From contig DALYLR010000036.1 of assembly GCA_031976175.1 (NCBI GenBank), positions 1-31,370 of the forward strand: a stretch of 31,370 nucleotides of DNA, read 5' to 3'. Below, in pieces: positions 1-9,100 of this stretch. The position numbers and the translations under genes were made by a program. Each line of letters begins with the position of its first letter. Positions within the stretch are counted from its first letter, which is position 1. This DNA comes from DMER01 sp003451645 (GTDB taxonomy: Bacteria > Pseudomonadota > Alphaproteobacteria > Micropepsales > Micropepsaceae). The notes beneath the pieces were generated by a model that saw only the letters and a list, made by a program, of their open reading frames with translations, was not told the origin of the DNA and ran no database searches.

Positions 1-40
1 TCAACTGACCGCGATAACGATGCACAGCAATTCAATAGGT

Positions 41-190
41 TAGCGCAACTTTCCGTTCTCAAATCGAAGTGATTTGATCGCCCGTTGCGCTAGAGCCCAA
101 TCCGTTCAAGCTGAATCGGATTGTGCTCAAGGTTCCTTAGTTTGACGCGCTTTCTTGCGACGAACCGGTATCCACTTCGTCGGAAAGCGC
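41..190. repeat. Compound palindromic intergenic repeat (three stem-loops)
   Basis: Three successive inverted repeats are visible. (1) Positions 41-49 TAGCGCAAC pair with 84-92 GTTGCGCTA, enclosing an inner dyad TCAAATC (59-65) / GATTTGA (71-77). (2) Positions 93-108 pair with 112-128 (core AATCCG / CGGATT) with one mismatch and one bulge. (3) GCGCTTTC (147-154) plus CGACGAA (158-164) pair with TTCGTCG (176-182) plus GAAAGCGC (183-190), with an 11-nt loop. The third hairpin sits just past the stop codon of the TonB receptor but has no T-run. Its loop and arms resemble dispersed palindromes I associate with alphaproteobacterial intergenic regions; that family link is from memory and unsearched. 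The gene-free stretch 1-191 holds nothing else I can support. Confidence 0.6.
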
Positions 191-191
191 T

Positions 192-2429
192 TTAGAACGC
201 GTAGCGGCCCACGATTTGGAAGGCAGGACCCGATTCCTCGGTCTCCAACTCGAACTCATCGACATCGTTGATGTCGCCGCTCAGACGGTCGGTCAGATTA
301 TCCCACTTGAAGAAGGTCTCATCCTTGGACGCATTGAGCAGGTTGGTTCCGGTCAGGCGGATCACGAAAGACTCGCCAAAGCGCTTCTCGATGAAGACTT
401 CCAGATCGGCGCCATAAGAGGTCGCGATGGTGCGATCAAACAGGCTGTTGAAGGCGTCGCCCTGCAAGCGGTAGGTCGCACCGAAAGAGGCCGCCCAGTC
501 GCTCAGCTCCTGAATGAAGCCCGTGTTGAAGACATACTCGGCCTGATCGTTGAAGCGGCGCTTCTCACCGGTCACAACGTCGGTGACTTCGCTGTCGAGC
601 CAAGAGAAGTTCAAGAACACGCCGGTATCCTCAAGGCCCGCAAACCAGAGCGGGGTAGAGAAGTCCACCTCGACACCATAGACAAAGCCGTCGCCCACAT
701 TGCGCGGGGTGTAGATGAAGCCGTTGCCAGAGGATGAGACGACGCCCGTGCTGGCCAGTTCGACCTTGTTGCTGACGCCACGATAGAAGACGTTGATGCC
801 AGCCACACCGCGGCCGCCCAGGCGGCGCTCATAGGACGCATCGATGCCCCAGCCGCGCTCCGGCTCGAGACGCGGATTGCCGCGGAAATCATCATCCTCG
901 CCCAGTTCTTCTTCGAGAACCGCGGGTGCCAGGAAATCAAAGCTCGGGCGGCGCACGGTGTTGGCATAGGACAGGCGGAACCGGTCATTGTCGGTTGCCT
1001 TGTACTTGACGTGCGCAGAGGGCAGCAGGAACGCGTAGTCGGCGTCCACGCGGCCATTCTCGTCGGTCACGAGGACGTCAGTCATCTCCAAACGCAAGCC
1101 CAGTTCATAGTCAAAGCGGCCCGCTTGGCCGTTGAACTTGGCGTAGCTATCCACGCGCTCTTCGTTGATTTTGTAGACGCCGCCGTCGACCGGATCGAGC
1201 GTGCCCAGAGCGGGTGTACAAGGCGCATTGCAATCATCATCGTCGGAGAGGACTTCCGCGTCGCGGACCTTGTCCTGAACGTCGATGCCGACCTTGAGCT
1301 TGGAGGCGCTCCACAAGAAGGTGTGGGACAGCGCGCCGGAATATTCGCGATCCTTGGTGTCGGTGGTCTCTTGCTCGATCGCCTTTTCGTCGACCACGCC
1401 GCCATTGTATTCATCGACGAGCTCAGTGTTCACGATGTCTTCGACGAAGGCCGCGAAACCGAGCTTGGCCCGCGTCTCGCCGCCAAACATGGGGGCGATA
1501 AAGGACGCGCCGAGCGAGTAGTTTTCCTGCAAGATTTCTTCGAGCTGATCGGAGGTCTCGTTCAGGTCGGCAATCGCGACCGACGTCAGATCGTCATATT
1601 CGCGGCTGTGCTCGGTCTCGGTGCGATCGGTGCGGACATAGGCACCGGTGAATTTGATCTCGCCGCCGCCGGCGGGGAAAATCAGGCTGCCATTGGCCGA
1701 GTAGTCATAACCGTCGCGGACATCGGTTTGATCTTCGCGATTGTCAAAGTCGAACACGCCGGCATTCGGTTCAAAGCGCAAGGACTGCTTGAATTTCGGA
1801 TTGTGGCGGCCTTGCACATTGCCGCCGACGAGGAAGCGGCCATCGCCAATCGCGCCCGAATAAACGCCGCCCACGACCGGCTTGATTTCGCCATCATCAA
1901 AATGGAGCAGACCGCCTTTGATATAGCCGCCATCGAGCGAATAGGAGTCGCGCAGCTTGATGTTGACAGCACCGGCGAGCGCATCGCCAGACCGGTCGGC
2001 GGAGGAGGAGCGCACGATCTCAACGCGCTCAATCAACTCGGCCGGAATGCGGTCCACAAAGAACGAGCGGTCGACGCCCGAGCCCGGCACCTTCTCGCCA
2101 TTGATGAGGATTTGCGTGTAGCCGGGGTCAAGGCCGCGCAAGCGCACGCCATCATACTCCAACACGTCAGACAGGAATGCGACCGACGGCACACGCTTCA
2201 GCGCGTCACCCGCGGTGAGCGGCTCGAACTTCTGGAAATAGTCGAGACCATAATCGAGGACCGGCGCCGTTTCGTTGGAGCGGTTGCGGTATTTGGTGCC
2301 GAACACCACGACCTTTTCAGAGGCCACCGGCCCCTCTTCGGCGGTGTTGTCTTGAGCGGTTGCCACAGAGCCGAACGATACCATCGCCGCGCTCAGCATG
2401 AGCGCAGCCCGCAAGAATTTGCCAGTCAT
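192..2429 (-). CDS. TonB-dependent outer-membrane receptor
   Basis: A 745-residue outer-membrane active transporter, powered by TonB-ExbBD, for a bound substrate. Residues 1-26 form a Sec signal peptide ending ATAQ. A plug domain follows (about 55-165) with the typical phrases GDALKRVPSV, VRLRGLDPGYTQILINGE and IPAELIERVEIVRS, then a long 22-strand-type barrel rich in alternating aromatic and acidic residues, ending in a C-terminal Phe (GRYAF), the usual barrel-assembly signal. I place the start at the ATG at 2429, because GGGGA lies 7 nt upstream; a TTG at 2441 would overlap that ribosome site. The gene is divergent from a beta-propeller phytase, and such pairs are known from aquatic proteobacteria, so phytate or an inositol-phosphate breakdown product is a plausible substrate. 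Substrate assignment is inference; the receptor family is certain. Confidence 0.93.
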   Translation of the reverse strand: MTGKFLRAALMLSAAMVSFGSVATAQDNTAEEGPVASEKVVVFGTKYRNRSNETAPVLDYGLDYFQKFEPLTAGDALKRVPSVAFLSDVLEYDGVRLRGLDPGYTQILINGEKVPGSGVDRSFFVDRIPAELIERVEIVRSSSADRSGDALAGAVNIKLRDSYSLDGGYIKGGLLHFDDGEIKPVVGGVYSGAIGDGRFLVGGNVQGRHNPKFKQSLRFEPNAGVFDFDNREDQTDVRDGYDYSANGSLIFPAGGGEIKFTGAYVRTDRTETEHSREYDDLTSVAIADLNETSDQLEEILQENYSLGASFIAPMFGGETRAKLGFAAFVEDIVNTELVDEYNGGVVDEKAIEQETTDTKDREYSGALSHTFLWSASKLKVGIDVQDKVRDAEVLSDDDDCNAPCTPALGTLDPVDGGVYKINEERVDSYAKFNGQAGRFDYELGLRLEMTDVLVTDENGRVDADYAFLLPSAHVKYKATDNDRFRLSYANTVRRPSFDFLAPAVLEEELGEDDDFRGNPRLEPERGWGIDASYERRLGGRGVAGINVFYRGVSNKVELASTGVVSSSGNGFIYTPRNVGDGFVYGVEVDFSTPLWFAGLEDTGVFLNFSWLDSEVTDVVTGEKRRFNDQAEYVFNTGFIQELSDWAASFGATYRLQGDAFNSLFDRTIATSYGADLEVFIEKRFGESFVIRLTGTNLLNASKDETFFKWDNLTDRLSGDINDVDEFELETEESGPAFQIVGRYAF

Positions 2430-2466
2430 AGACGTCCCCAATCAATGTCAGTTCAAAGCTTTGATC

Positions 2467-2500
2467 GTCGTACGGGCATCACATGAAACCGCTATGACAA
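2467..2500 (-). promoter_or_regulatory. Candidate PHO box and -10 for the TonB receptor
   Basis: On the minus strand, TTGTCAT (2500-2494) and GTTTCAT (2489-2483) lie 11 nt apart, start to start. This matches the direct-repeat geometry of PhoB boxes (CTGTCAT, 4 nt, CTGTCAT) with 6/7 and 5/7 matches. Ten nt further on is TACGAC (2472-2467), a 3/6 match to a -10, with the start codon about 38 nt beyond. Placement beside a phytase and its likely receptor makes phosphate control reasonable. The second half-site is imperfect, so this remains a candidate. Confidence 0.42.
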
Positions 2501-2573
2501 AAACTCAGGTTTTGGATCGGCGTTGCCAAATGGGCACGCTCTAGTGGTGTAGGACCGCGTGGGGGACAGTCTT

Positions 2574-3584
2574 ATGAACATGTTTGTCGTGGTGCTTTTG
2601 GCTTTGGCGGGGATTGGCAGCGCTTCCGCCGCCTCGGTTCCTGTTTTGCGGGAGACGCCGCCCGTAGGCGCCTCGGGAGATGCGGCGGATGATCCAGCGA
2701 TCTGGGTGGGGCCAACGCCAGCAATGACGCGGATTATCGGCACGCAGAAGCAAGGCGGCCTCTACGTCTATGATCTGCAGGGGCGGATTGTGCAGGAGCT
2801 GCCCGGGGGCCGGCCCAACAATATCGATCTGCGCGCGACGCCTAAGGGCGTGCGGATCGTCACGAGCGACCGCAGCGAGAATGCCTTGGTGATCTATGCG
2901 CTGGACGAGACGCGAGGGCTGATCGAGGCGGCGCCGCTGGGCCGCGTGGCGACCGGTTTTGCTGAGGTCTATGGCGTGTGCTTAGGGCCGGACCGCGACG
3001 GTACGCTGCTTGCTGTGGCGACCAGCAAAATTGGTGAGGTGGGTGTTTGGCGCTTGGGCGCGCGCGCGGGCGAGGCGCAGCGGCTGGGCGGCTTTGCGCT
3101 GGGCTCGATTGCGGAGGGGTGCGTGGTCGATGATCGAACCGGTGTGGCCTATGTCGCGCAAGAAGACGTTGGCATCTGGCGCTTTGCGCTGGGCCTGCCC
3201 AATGGCGAGGGACGCCGCCTGATCGATCAGGTCAAGCCCCAAGGGCGCCTGGCGGCGGATATTGAAGGGCTGGCGGTCTGGCGGCGGGGCGCGCGCGGCT
3301 ATCTGGTCGCCTCTGTTCAGGGTGAGAACCGCTTTGTGGTTTATGATCTCGATACGGACAATACCTATCGCGGCAGCATGCGCCTCGTGGGGCGCGGCGG
3401 CGTGGACGGGGTGAGCGGCACGGACGGGATCGAGGTGACGGCGCAGGACCTGGGGCCGGGCCTCTCACGGGGCCTCCTGGTCGTGCAGGATGATGAGAAT
3501 ACGAACCCCAACGCGGCGCAGAACTTCAAATATGTGTCGTGGGGAATGGTCGAGCGGGCGCTGGGTCTGAGAGGGCGGCGTTAG
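2574..3584 (+). CDS. Beta-propeller phytase (3-phytase), exported
   Basis: A 336-residue exported enzyme predicted to hydrolyse phytate (Ca-phytate) to lower inositol phosphates and phosphate. Residues 1-20 are a signal peptide (hydrophobic core VVVLLALAGIG, then SASAA). The family hallmark DAADDPAIW is at 36-44, followed by NNIDLR, the DIEGL loop, QGENRFVVYDL and GTDGIEVT; these acidic loops supply the calcium and phosphate sites in beta-propeller phytases. The length fits a six-bladed propeller. The ATG at 2574 is chosen because GGGGGA lies 7 nt upstream; a GTG at 2559 would precede the ribosome site. It is divergent from the TonB receptor. Its stop overlaps the stop of the convergent FAD dehydrogenase by 4 nt (TTAG). 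Family call is strong; exact substrate is inferred. Confidence 0.9.
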   Translation: MNMFVVVLLALAGIGSASAASVPVLRETPPVGASGDAADDPAIWVGPTPAMTRIIGTQKQGGLYVYDLQGRIVQELPGGRPNNIDLRATPKGVRIVTSDRSENALVIYALDETRGLIEAAPLGRVATGFAEVYGVCLGPDRDGTLLAVATSKIGEVGVWRLGARAGEAQRLGGFALGSIAEGCVVDDRTGVAYVAQEDVGIWRFALGLPNGEGRRLIDQVKPQGRLAADIEGLAVWRRGARGYLVASVQGENRFVVYDLDTDNTYRGSMRLVGRGGVDGVSGTDGIEVTAQDLGPGLSRGLLVVQDDENTNPNAAQNFKYVSWGMVERALGLRGRR

Positions 3585-4987
3585 TACAAGCTCTCCGCCG
3601 CTGCCATGTCGATGACTTTTCCGCGGTTCAAAATGCCTTTGGGGTCGAGCGCCGACTTGAGCCGCTGCATTGTGGCGATTTCCTCAGGCGTCCGGGACAA
3701 GGGCAGATAGGCCTTTTTCTCAAGCCCAATGCCGTGCTCGGCCGAGACCGATCCCTTGATGGCCGCAAGCGGCGCATAGACAATGGCCTCGACCGACGCC
3801 CGCGCAGCCGGGTCTTCCGTGCGCGGACAAGCGACGAAATGCAGATTGCAGTCTCCCAAATGGCCGAAGGTGCCCATGACTGAACCGGGGAAACGCTCCG
3901 CCATGCGCGCCTTGACCTCCGCGACATAGGTCTCCATCGCGCGGATGGGCAGCGAGACGTCAAAGGTGATGAATGACCCATAGCGGATGAACTGCACGAC
4001 ATCATCGCGGATGGCCCAGAATTTGTGGACCTGATCGAGAGAGGCAGCGAGGGCTGCATCCGCGATCATGCCTTGGGCGAGAGCGCCATCGAGCCCTTTC
4101 TCGAAGCGTGCCGCATCAGCCTCAGGATCGCCACCCATGCTTTCGACGAGGACGTAAAAGGCATGGCCATGCGGCAATGGCGGGCGGTTATTGGCGGGCG
4201 GCGTGGTGAAAACCTCATACACATCGCTCCACATCACCTCAAAGGCGGTGAGCTGCCCGCCTAACGCCTGATCCATATGTTTGAGGAGGCGGGTTACGCC
4301 CTCGAAATCACTGGCGGCGACAAGGGCTGCCGTTTGACTGCGTGGCTTCTCAAAGAGGCGCAGGACCGCGCGGGTCACAACACCCAAGGAGCCCTCCGTG
4401 CCAATGAAGAGCTGCTTCAGGTCAAAGCCCGCATTGTTCTTTAAGAGCGTGTTGAGATGGGACAGCACGGTGCCATCCGCGAGCACGGCCTCCAGCCCTA
4501 AGATCAACTCGCGCGTCATGCCATAGCGGATAACGCGGTTGCCGCCCGCATTGGTGGCAATATTACCGCCAATCGTCGCTGAGCCGCGGGCACCCAAATC
4601 CAACGGGAAAAACATGCCCGCCTGATCCGCAGCCTCCTGTATCGTCTGCAGCGGCACCCCGGCCTCAACCGTCATGGTGCGTCCGGTAGGATCGATTTCC
4701 AGGATGTGGTTCATGCGCTCAAGCGAGAGGACGATTTCATCGGCGGCGCTATCCGTGCCATGCACGAGGCCCGTGAGGCCCCCGGCGGGCACCACGCGCT
4801 GGCCCTTTTCGTGGCAGACCTTGAGGATCGCGCTCACTTCTTGCGTAGAGGCGGGACGCAAGACGGCGCGCGCGGCCCGCGTGTTGAGGCCGGGCCAGGG
4901 CCCCGCCTTCCAATCGCGCGCCTCAGCCTCAGGGATAAAGCCCTTAGGCCCCACAATCGCGGCCAGGCTTTGCAAGGTGTCACTCAT
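3581..4987 (-). CDS. FAD-linked D-2-hydroxyacid dehydrogenase (GlcD/D2HGDH type)
   Basis: A 468-residue flavoenzyme of the VAO/PCMH family that oxidises D-2-hydroxyacids (D-lactate, glycolate or D-2-hydroxyglutarate) to 2-oxoacids. The FAD-binding half shows VVPAGGLTGL (about 66-74), FPLDLGARGSATIGGNIATNAGG (split across 127-149) and GTEGSLG (197-203). The C-terminal half carries GHLGDCNLH and SAEHGIG, the metal and substrate motifs of D2HGDH-like enzymes. The usual GDGN reads GDCN here, which is odd. No signal peptide or membrane segment. Start at 4987: GGAGG sits 6 nt upstream, and this ATG overlaps the TGA of the preceding gene as ATGA, so translation is probably coupled. Which hydroxyacid is used cannot be told from sequence. 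Confidence 0.87.
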   Translation of the reverse strand: MSDTLQSLAAIVGPKGFIPEAEARDWKAGPWPGLNTRAARAVLRPASTQEVSAILKVCHEKGQRVVPAGGLTGLVHGTDSAADEIVLSLERMNHILEIDPTGRTMTVEAGVPLQTIQEAADQAGMFFPLDLGARGSATIGGNIATNAGGNRVIRYGMTRELILGLEAVLADGTVLSHLNTLLKNNAGFDLKQLFIGTEGSLGVVTRAVLRLFEKPRSQTAALVAASDFEGVTRLLKHMDQALGGQLTAFEVMWSDVYEVFTTPPANNRPPLPHGHAFYVLVESMGGDPEADAARFEKGLDGALAQGMIADAALAASLDQVHKFWAIRDDVVQFIRYGSFITFDVSLPIRAMETYVAEVKARMAERFPGSVMGTFGHLGDCNLHFVACPRTEDPAARASVEAIVYAPLAAIKGSVSAEHGIGLEKKAYLPLSRTPEEIATMQRLKSALDPKGILNRGKVIDMAAAESLY

Positions 4988-6048
4988 GCGCGCCTCCAAT
5001 GCAGGATATTGGAATTGACCTGGCCTTTGGCATTCGTCTCGGGCGGAGCGATCAGTTCAAGACCGTCGGCGGCCGTGCGCCGCGCGGCACGGCGAACCTC
5101 CTGACCGGTCCAGGCGCCAATGCTGGCGTGGTCGATGGCGTGGACGACATCCTTGCCCTCAAGCCGCCATTGGCCGCTATAGGCGAAAAAGTCGGTGGAG
5201 GCGGGCTTCTGGCCCGCTGGGGCTTTATGCCAATCCGTATGCTGAAGAAAACCCGCCATCCGGCCCTGGCGCTCATAGATGAGGACGCCCGTGCCGCGCT
5301 CGCCCAAGGGCAGGCGTGAGAAGGCGCCATCGCGCCACAACTCCCAACGGTCGAGGCGCCAGGTGCCGCACAGGAATTCGGGCGTCACGGGCGGATTATC
5401 GCGATGCTTGAGCCCCGTGGATTGCATCCGCCACATCAACGCATCGAGGCGGTCCTGCCCAAAGAAAGGCTCGCCTTGATGCACGAATGTGGGCACGCCC
5501 CAATGGCCCGCCTGCTGCAGGGCCTTTTGATTGTTCTCGATCGCCTCATGCAGCCGCGCGCCTTCGGCCACAACAATCGCATCCATGCGCGCCAGATCGA
5601 GGCCTGCGCGCGCGGTGGCTTTCGCAAGATGATCCCCCAGATGCCAATCATCGGTGTGCCCCGACCAGATCAGGGTCGAGACCTCGGAGACAAAGGCAAG
5701 GCCGCGACCCATTTCGGCCGCGACTTGGCCGAGCTGCGTCAGGCGGTAGATGTGCGGCTGCTCGCTTGGCACCTCGCCCGTCTTGATGTCCATGAGAACG
5801 GGATCGGGTCTCGGCCAACGGTAGGGCAGGCCATTGATCTGGGCCACACGCGCGGTGTCACGCATGAGATAAGGCGCCCAGAGCGGATTGGCGCGCTTGA
5901 AAAAGCCGTCGATGCGTACCGCGATCGGGTAGACCGGCTTGATGGTGAACTCGACCTTATATTCGGCCGCCAGCGCCACCATGCGCGGGGTTGCGAGATA
6001 GGAATAGGGGCTGCGGAACGACCAATAGGTATCGACGTGATGAGGCAT
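4984..6048 (-). CDS. DsbA/HCCA-isomerase domain fused to lipocalin-like domain
   Basis: A 354-residue two-domain protein. Residues 3-210 match the DsbA/2-hydroxychromene-2-carboxylate isomerase (kappa-GST-like thioredoxin fold) family: FRSPYSYLA at 11-19 includes the Ser (13) that acts with glutathione in HCCA isomerases, GVPTFV (184-189) holds the cis-proline, and FFGQDRLDAL is the typical end of the fold. From about 226 a lipocalin-like domain begins (GTWRLDRWELW, then GVLIYERQGRMAGFL and DFFAYSGQW), resembling the small bacterial lipocalin-like domains that may bind hydrophobic ligands. No signal peptide, so cytosolic. It precedes and overlaps the FAD dehydrogenase by 4 nt, so the two are an operon. 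A glutathione-dependent isomerase or reductase acting on a ligand held by the lipocalin domain is an inference; the true substrate is unknown. Confidence 0.8.
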   Translation of the reverse strand: MPHHVDTYWSFRSPYSYLATPRMVALAAEYKVEFTIKPVYPIAVRIDGFFKRANPLWAPYLMRDTARVAQINGLPYRWPRPDPVLMDIKTGEVPSEQPHIYRLTQLGQVAAEMGRGLAFVSEVSTLIWSGHTDDWHLGDHLAKATARAGLDLARMDAIVVAEGARLHEAIENNQKALQQAGHWGVPTFVHQGEPFFGQDRLDALMWRMQSTGLKHRDNPPVTPEFLCGTWRLDRWELWRDGAFSRLPLGERGTGVLIYERQGRMAGFLQHTDWHKAPAGQKPASTDFFAYSGQWRLEGKDVVHAIDHASIGAWTGQEVRRAARRTAADGLELIAPPETNAKGQVNSNILHWRRA

Positions 6049-6138
6049 GGGGGTGACCTGGCAATATGCGCGCGGTTGAGCCCGCGTCTGGTCGGCCCAG
6101 CATGAGACAGTTCCGGGCTGCCCGCAAGCTTCAGCTCG

Positions 6139-9100
6139 TTACTGAGCCGGGGCAGGGATCAGCGCGCCAAAGCTGGGATTGGGCGGCACGACGGCCGCGA
6201 TCTCAACTGCCTCTGTGTTGAGATCGAGGATCGCGGGCTTTTGGCGGTTGTTGGTGACGCGCTTGATCGTGCTTTCCAGGTGCAAGCGCAAACCGGCAGT
6301 CGTGATGCGCCTGTTCTCGGACAAGGGCAGATCATTGGCGCGGCCATCCATGGCCTCGAGCAACGCAAAAGTCAGCGCGCCATTCTGCAATCGCTCATCC
6401 TCATAAGCGACCGCGTTGCCTGTCGTGGCCGCGACCACATAGGCGCCCAGGCGGCCCGCCTCGCGCGCAATACCGTTGGCATCGGGTTTGGGCAGGCGGG
6501 CAAAGGATTGCACGGCGGCACCCGTTTCGGAGACCAGGCCCGAATAGCAGGTGTCGAGGAACACCAATTGGCGGCCCTCCGTTTCGCGGATGAAGGCGTA
6601 AAGGTCCGTGTACGAAAAGGCGGTCGCGGCCAATTCGCCGCCGCTGTAATTGGCATCGTGGGTGACAAAGAAATAGCGGCCTGCTTGCGCGCCGCCCGCA
6701 GGATTGTTGGGATCGGGCACGCCGTGGCCCGCAAAGAACAACAAAACCGTATCGAGCGTCGAGGGCCGTTTGCGGCGTATTGATTCGAGAGCGTTGATGA
6801 TGTTGGCCCTGGTCGCCTGTGCGCCTACGAGGGTTTGCAGATCGACCTGCTTGTAAAAGCGGCTCAGCTGGCGCTGGAACGCGGCGGTCACCTCGGTCGC
6901 ATCGCGCTCGCCAAAGCGCAAATCCGGGATGCCCGGATCGCGATAGTCGCTAATGCCGACAACAAGGCCCAAGAGGCGCTCTTGCTTGAACTCGTCTTGT
7001 TGCGGGGCGTCGCGTCCCACGACTTGAAAGCCACGTTCAGCGGCGTCGCCATAGACATTGTCATCGTGGCTGGCGCTCAAACTGAAGGTGCGGTTGGTCT
7101 CAGCACCGGGCGGCAGATCAAAGGTCAGGCGGATGCGCGTATCAGCGGGCACAGGTCCCTCGCTCGTATCGACCTCGGCGGCCACGCCATTGATGGTCGC
7201 GCGCAAGCCCGTGATGGGCCTACCCGAGGGGGCCTTGATCTGGAATTCGACGGTGAGCTTGCCGACCGCAACTTCTGGCTCGCCAAAGAGCTCAACGACG
7301 GGCACGAGGCGCGCCAGCAGCGTGGCAGGCTCAGGCGCATCCGGGATTTCAAGGCTGCGCAAGACGCGCGCGCCGAGGTCTGTTGTATAGAAGAGCGAGC
7401 CGAAGACTTGGGCGGAGTAGAACAAGGGCTCACGGTCGGGGCCACGATTGATCTGCCAGCCAAGCAATTCGTCCGAACCCGGAGAACCGTCATAGCGCCC
7501 GTTGGGCGTCCAGCCGATCCAGCGCTGATCCTTGGGCGAGACATAGACCGCGAATAGCTCGCGCCCCCGGGCGGCATCGTACCAGCGTATGGTGCCATCG
7601 CCCAGCACGGCCACATAGAGGCGGCCATCCGGTGTCACGGTCAGCCGCTGCGCGCCTGCAGGCACCGCGATGGTCTGCAGCAAGCTTCCACGAAAGGCAT
7701 ATTTGCGGATGGCGAAATTGGTGCCCAGAACGAAATAGGGCTCATCTCCCGGTGCATAAGCGAGGCTGAGCGCGCGCTCCTCCAGATCGAGGGCGATCTG
7801 ATTGCGCGTGACCTGGCCATTTTCGGTTGCCGCCGTTTCCAGGACCTTGCGGCCGCGCCAGTCGCGCACCTCAAACGCAGGCGTGGTCAAGCGCGGCGGC
7901 CTGAGGTCGAGGGAGGCTGTATCGATCAGATCGCCACGGCGCTGGGTCAGGTCGAGCCGCAAAGTGCGGTTGCTAGCGGGGACCTCCAGGATCAGGCCAT
8001 CGTCTGAGACGCGGAAGGCCTCGATATCACCAGCAAGGCTGCCGAGCCGGACAGCCGAGCGTTCGCCGTCGAAGCGGGCGACCAATGCGCGCGCGCCTGA
8101 GAATGCGCCCATGATCAAGCCGGAGGCGTTTACGGCGTCATCCGGGTCGCTGGCATCGCTAACAGCCACCACACCGGTCTCGTTGTAAGGCAGCAAATCC
8201 GTCAGAGGGGTCTCCAGGCGCAAGCCATCCAGGATTTGGGGCGGCCCCTCGCTCGCCATATCGAAGGACAAGACCGGGTTGCGGCCATTGCCTTGGGTCA
8301 CGAACCCCGCCGCAAAAAGGCGCGAGCCATCGCGCGCCCAGGCAACCTCCGTCAGCCAGTCGCCCTCGCGCGAGGGGGCCGGTGCCAGCAAAACACGGCG
8401 CGAGGTGAGCGTGTTCGCATCCAGCAGTGAGACGGCGGCCTTGTCGTAATAGCCGACTGCAAGCCGCGTCCCGTCGGGGGAGAAGGCGACATCAAAGGGA
8501 CGGGCCCCTTGGGGTGCCATGGCCGCGCGCAACAGCAAGAACTGCGAATCGTAAAGGCGGACCTGACCATCGAAGCTTGTGGTGGCCATACGGCCATCGG
8601 CTGCGAAGGCAATCGAGCGGACAATCTCGGTATAGTTCGGGTCGCGGCGCAGTTCGGTCCAATCGGCTGTGCGGAAGATGCGCAAGCCCCCTTGCGTCAG
8701 ACCGACCGCGAGGTGCTTGCCATCGGGCGAAAAGGCGAGCGCCGTGGCGACGGAGGGCAGGCCGGTCAAACTGGCGGCCAGGCGGCCATCATTGCGATGG
8801 AAGACATAGACGGGCGTGCCCCTGTCAAACCGGATCACAGCGCCCGCGACGAGATTGGCATCAGGCGAGACCGCGATCGTATTGACACTGCCGATCCGGC
8901 CGTCACCAAGAGGAGGGCGCAGGATGTTGGCCAGCTGAAATTCCGGCGCGCCATTGGCCGTTACCGACCAAAGCCTCAGCGTGCGGCGCGTGACCGAGCC
9001 GCCGCCAACTGCGGTTCCGATCGACACGCCTGGCAGAGCCACAACGGTGGACACCCGCGTGTCCATGGCCAGGCCGTTCTGACGCAGGACATTGGGCTCG

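Noticed and set aside
147..190. The hairpin as an intrinsic terminator of the TonB receptor gene
   Set aside because: No U-tract follows the stem on the minus strand, and the loop is long; it fits a dispersed repeat better.
1011..2486. A long plus-strand frame antisense to the TonB receptor
   Set aside because: It mirrors the GC-rich codon pattern of the receptor, has no family motif or ribosome site and overlaps the receptor almost fully.
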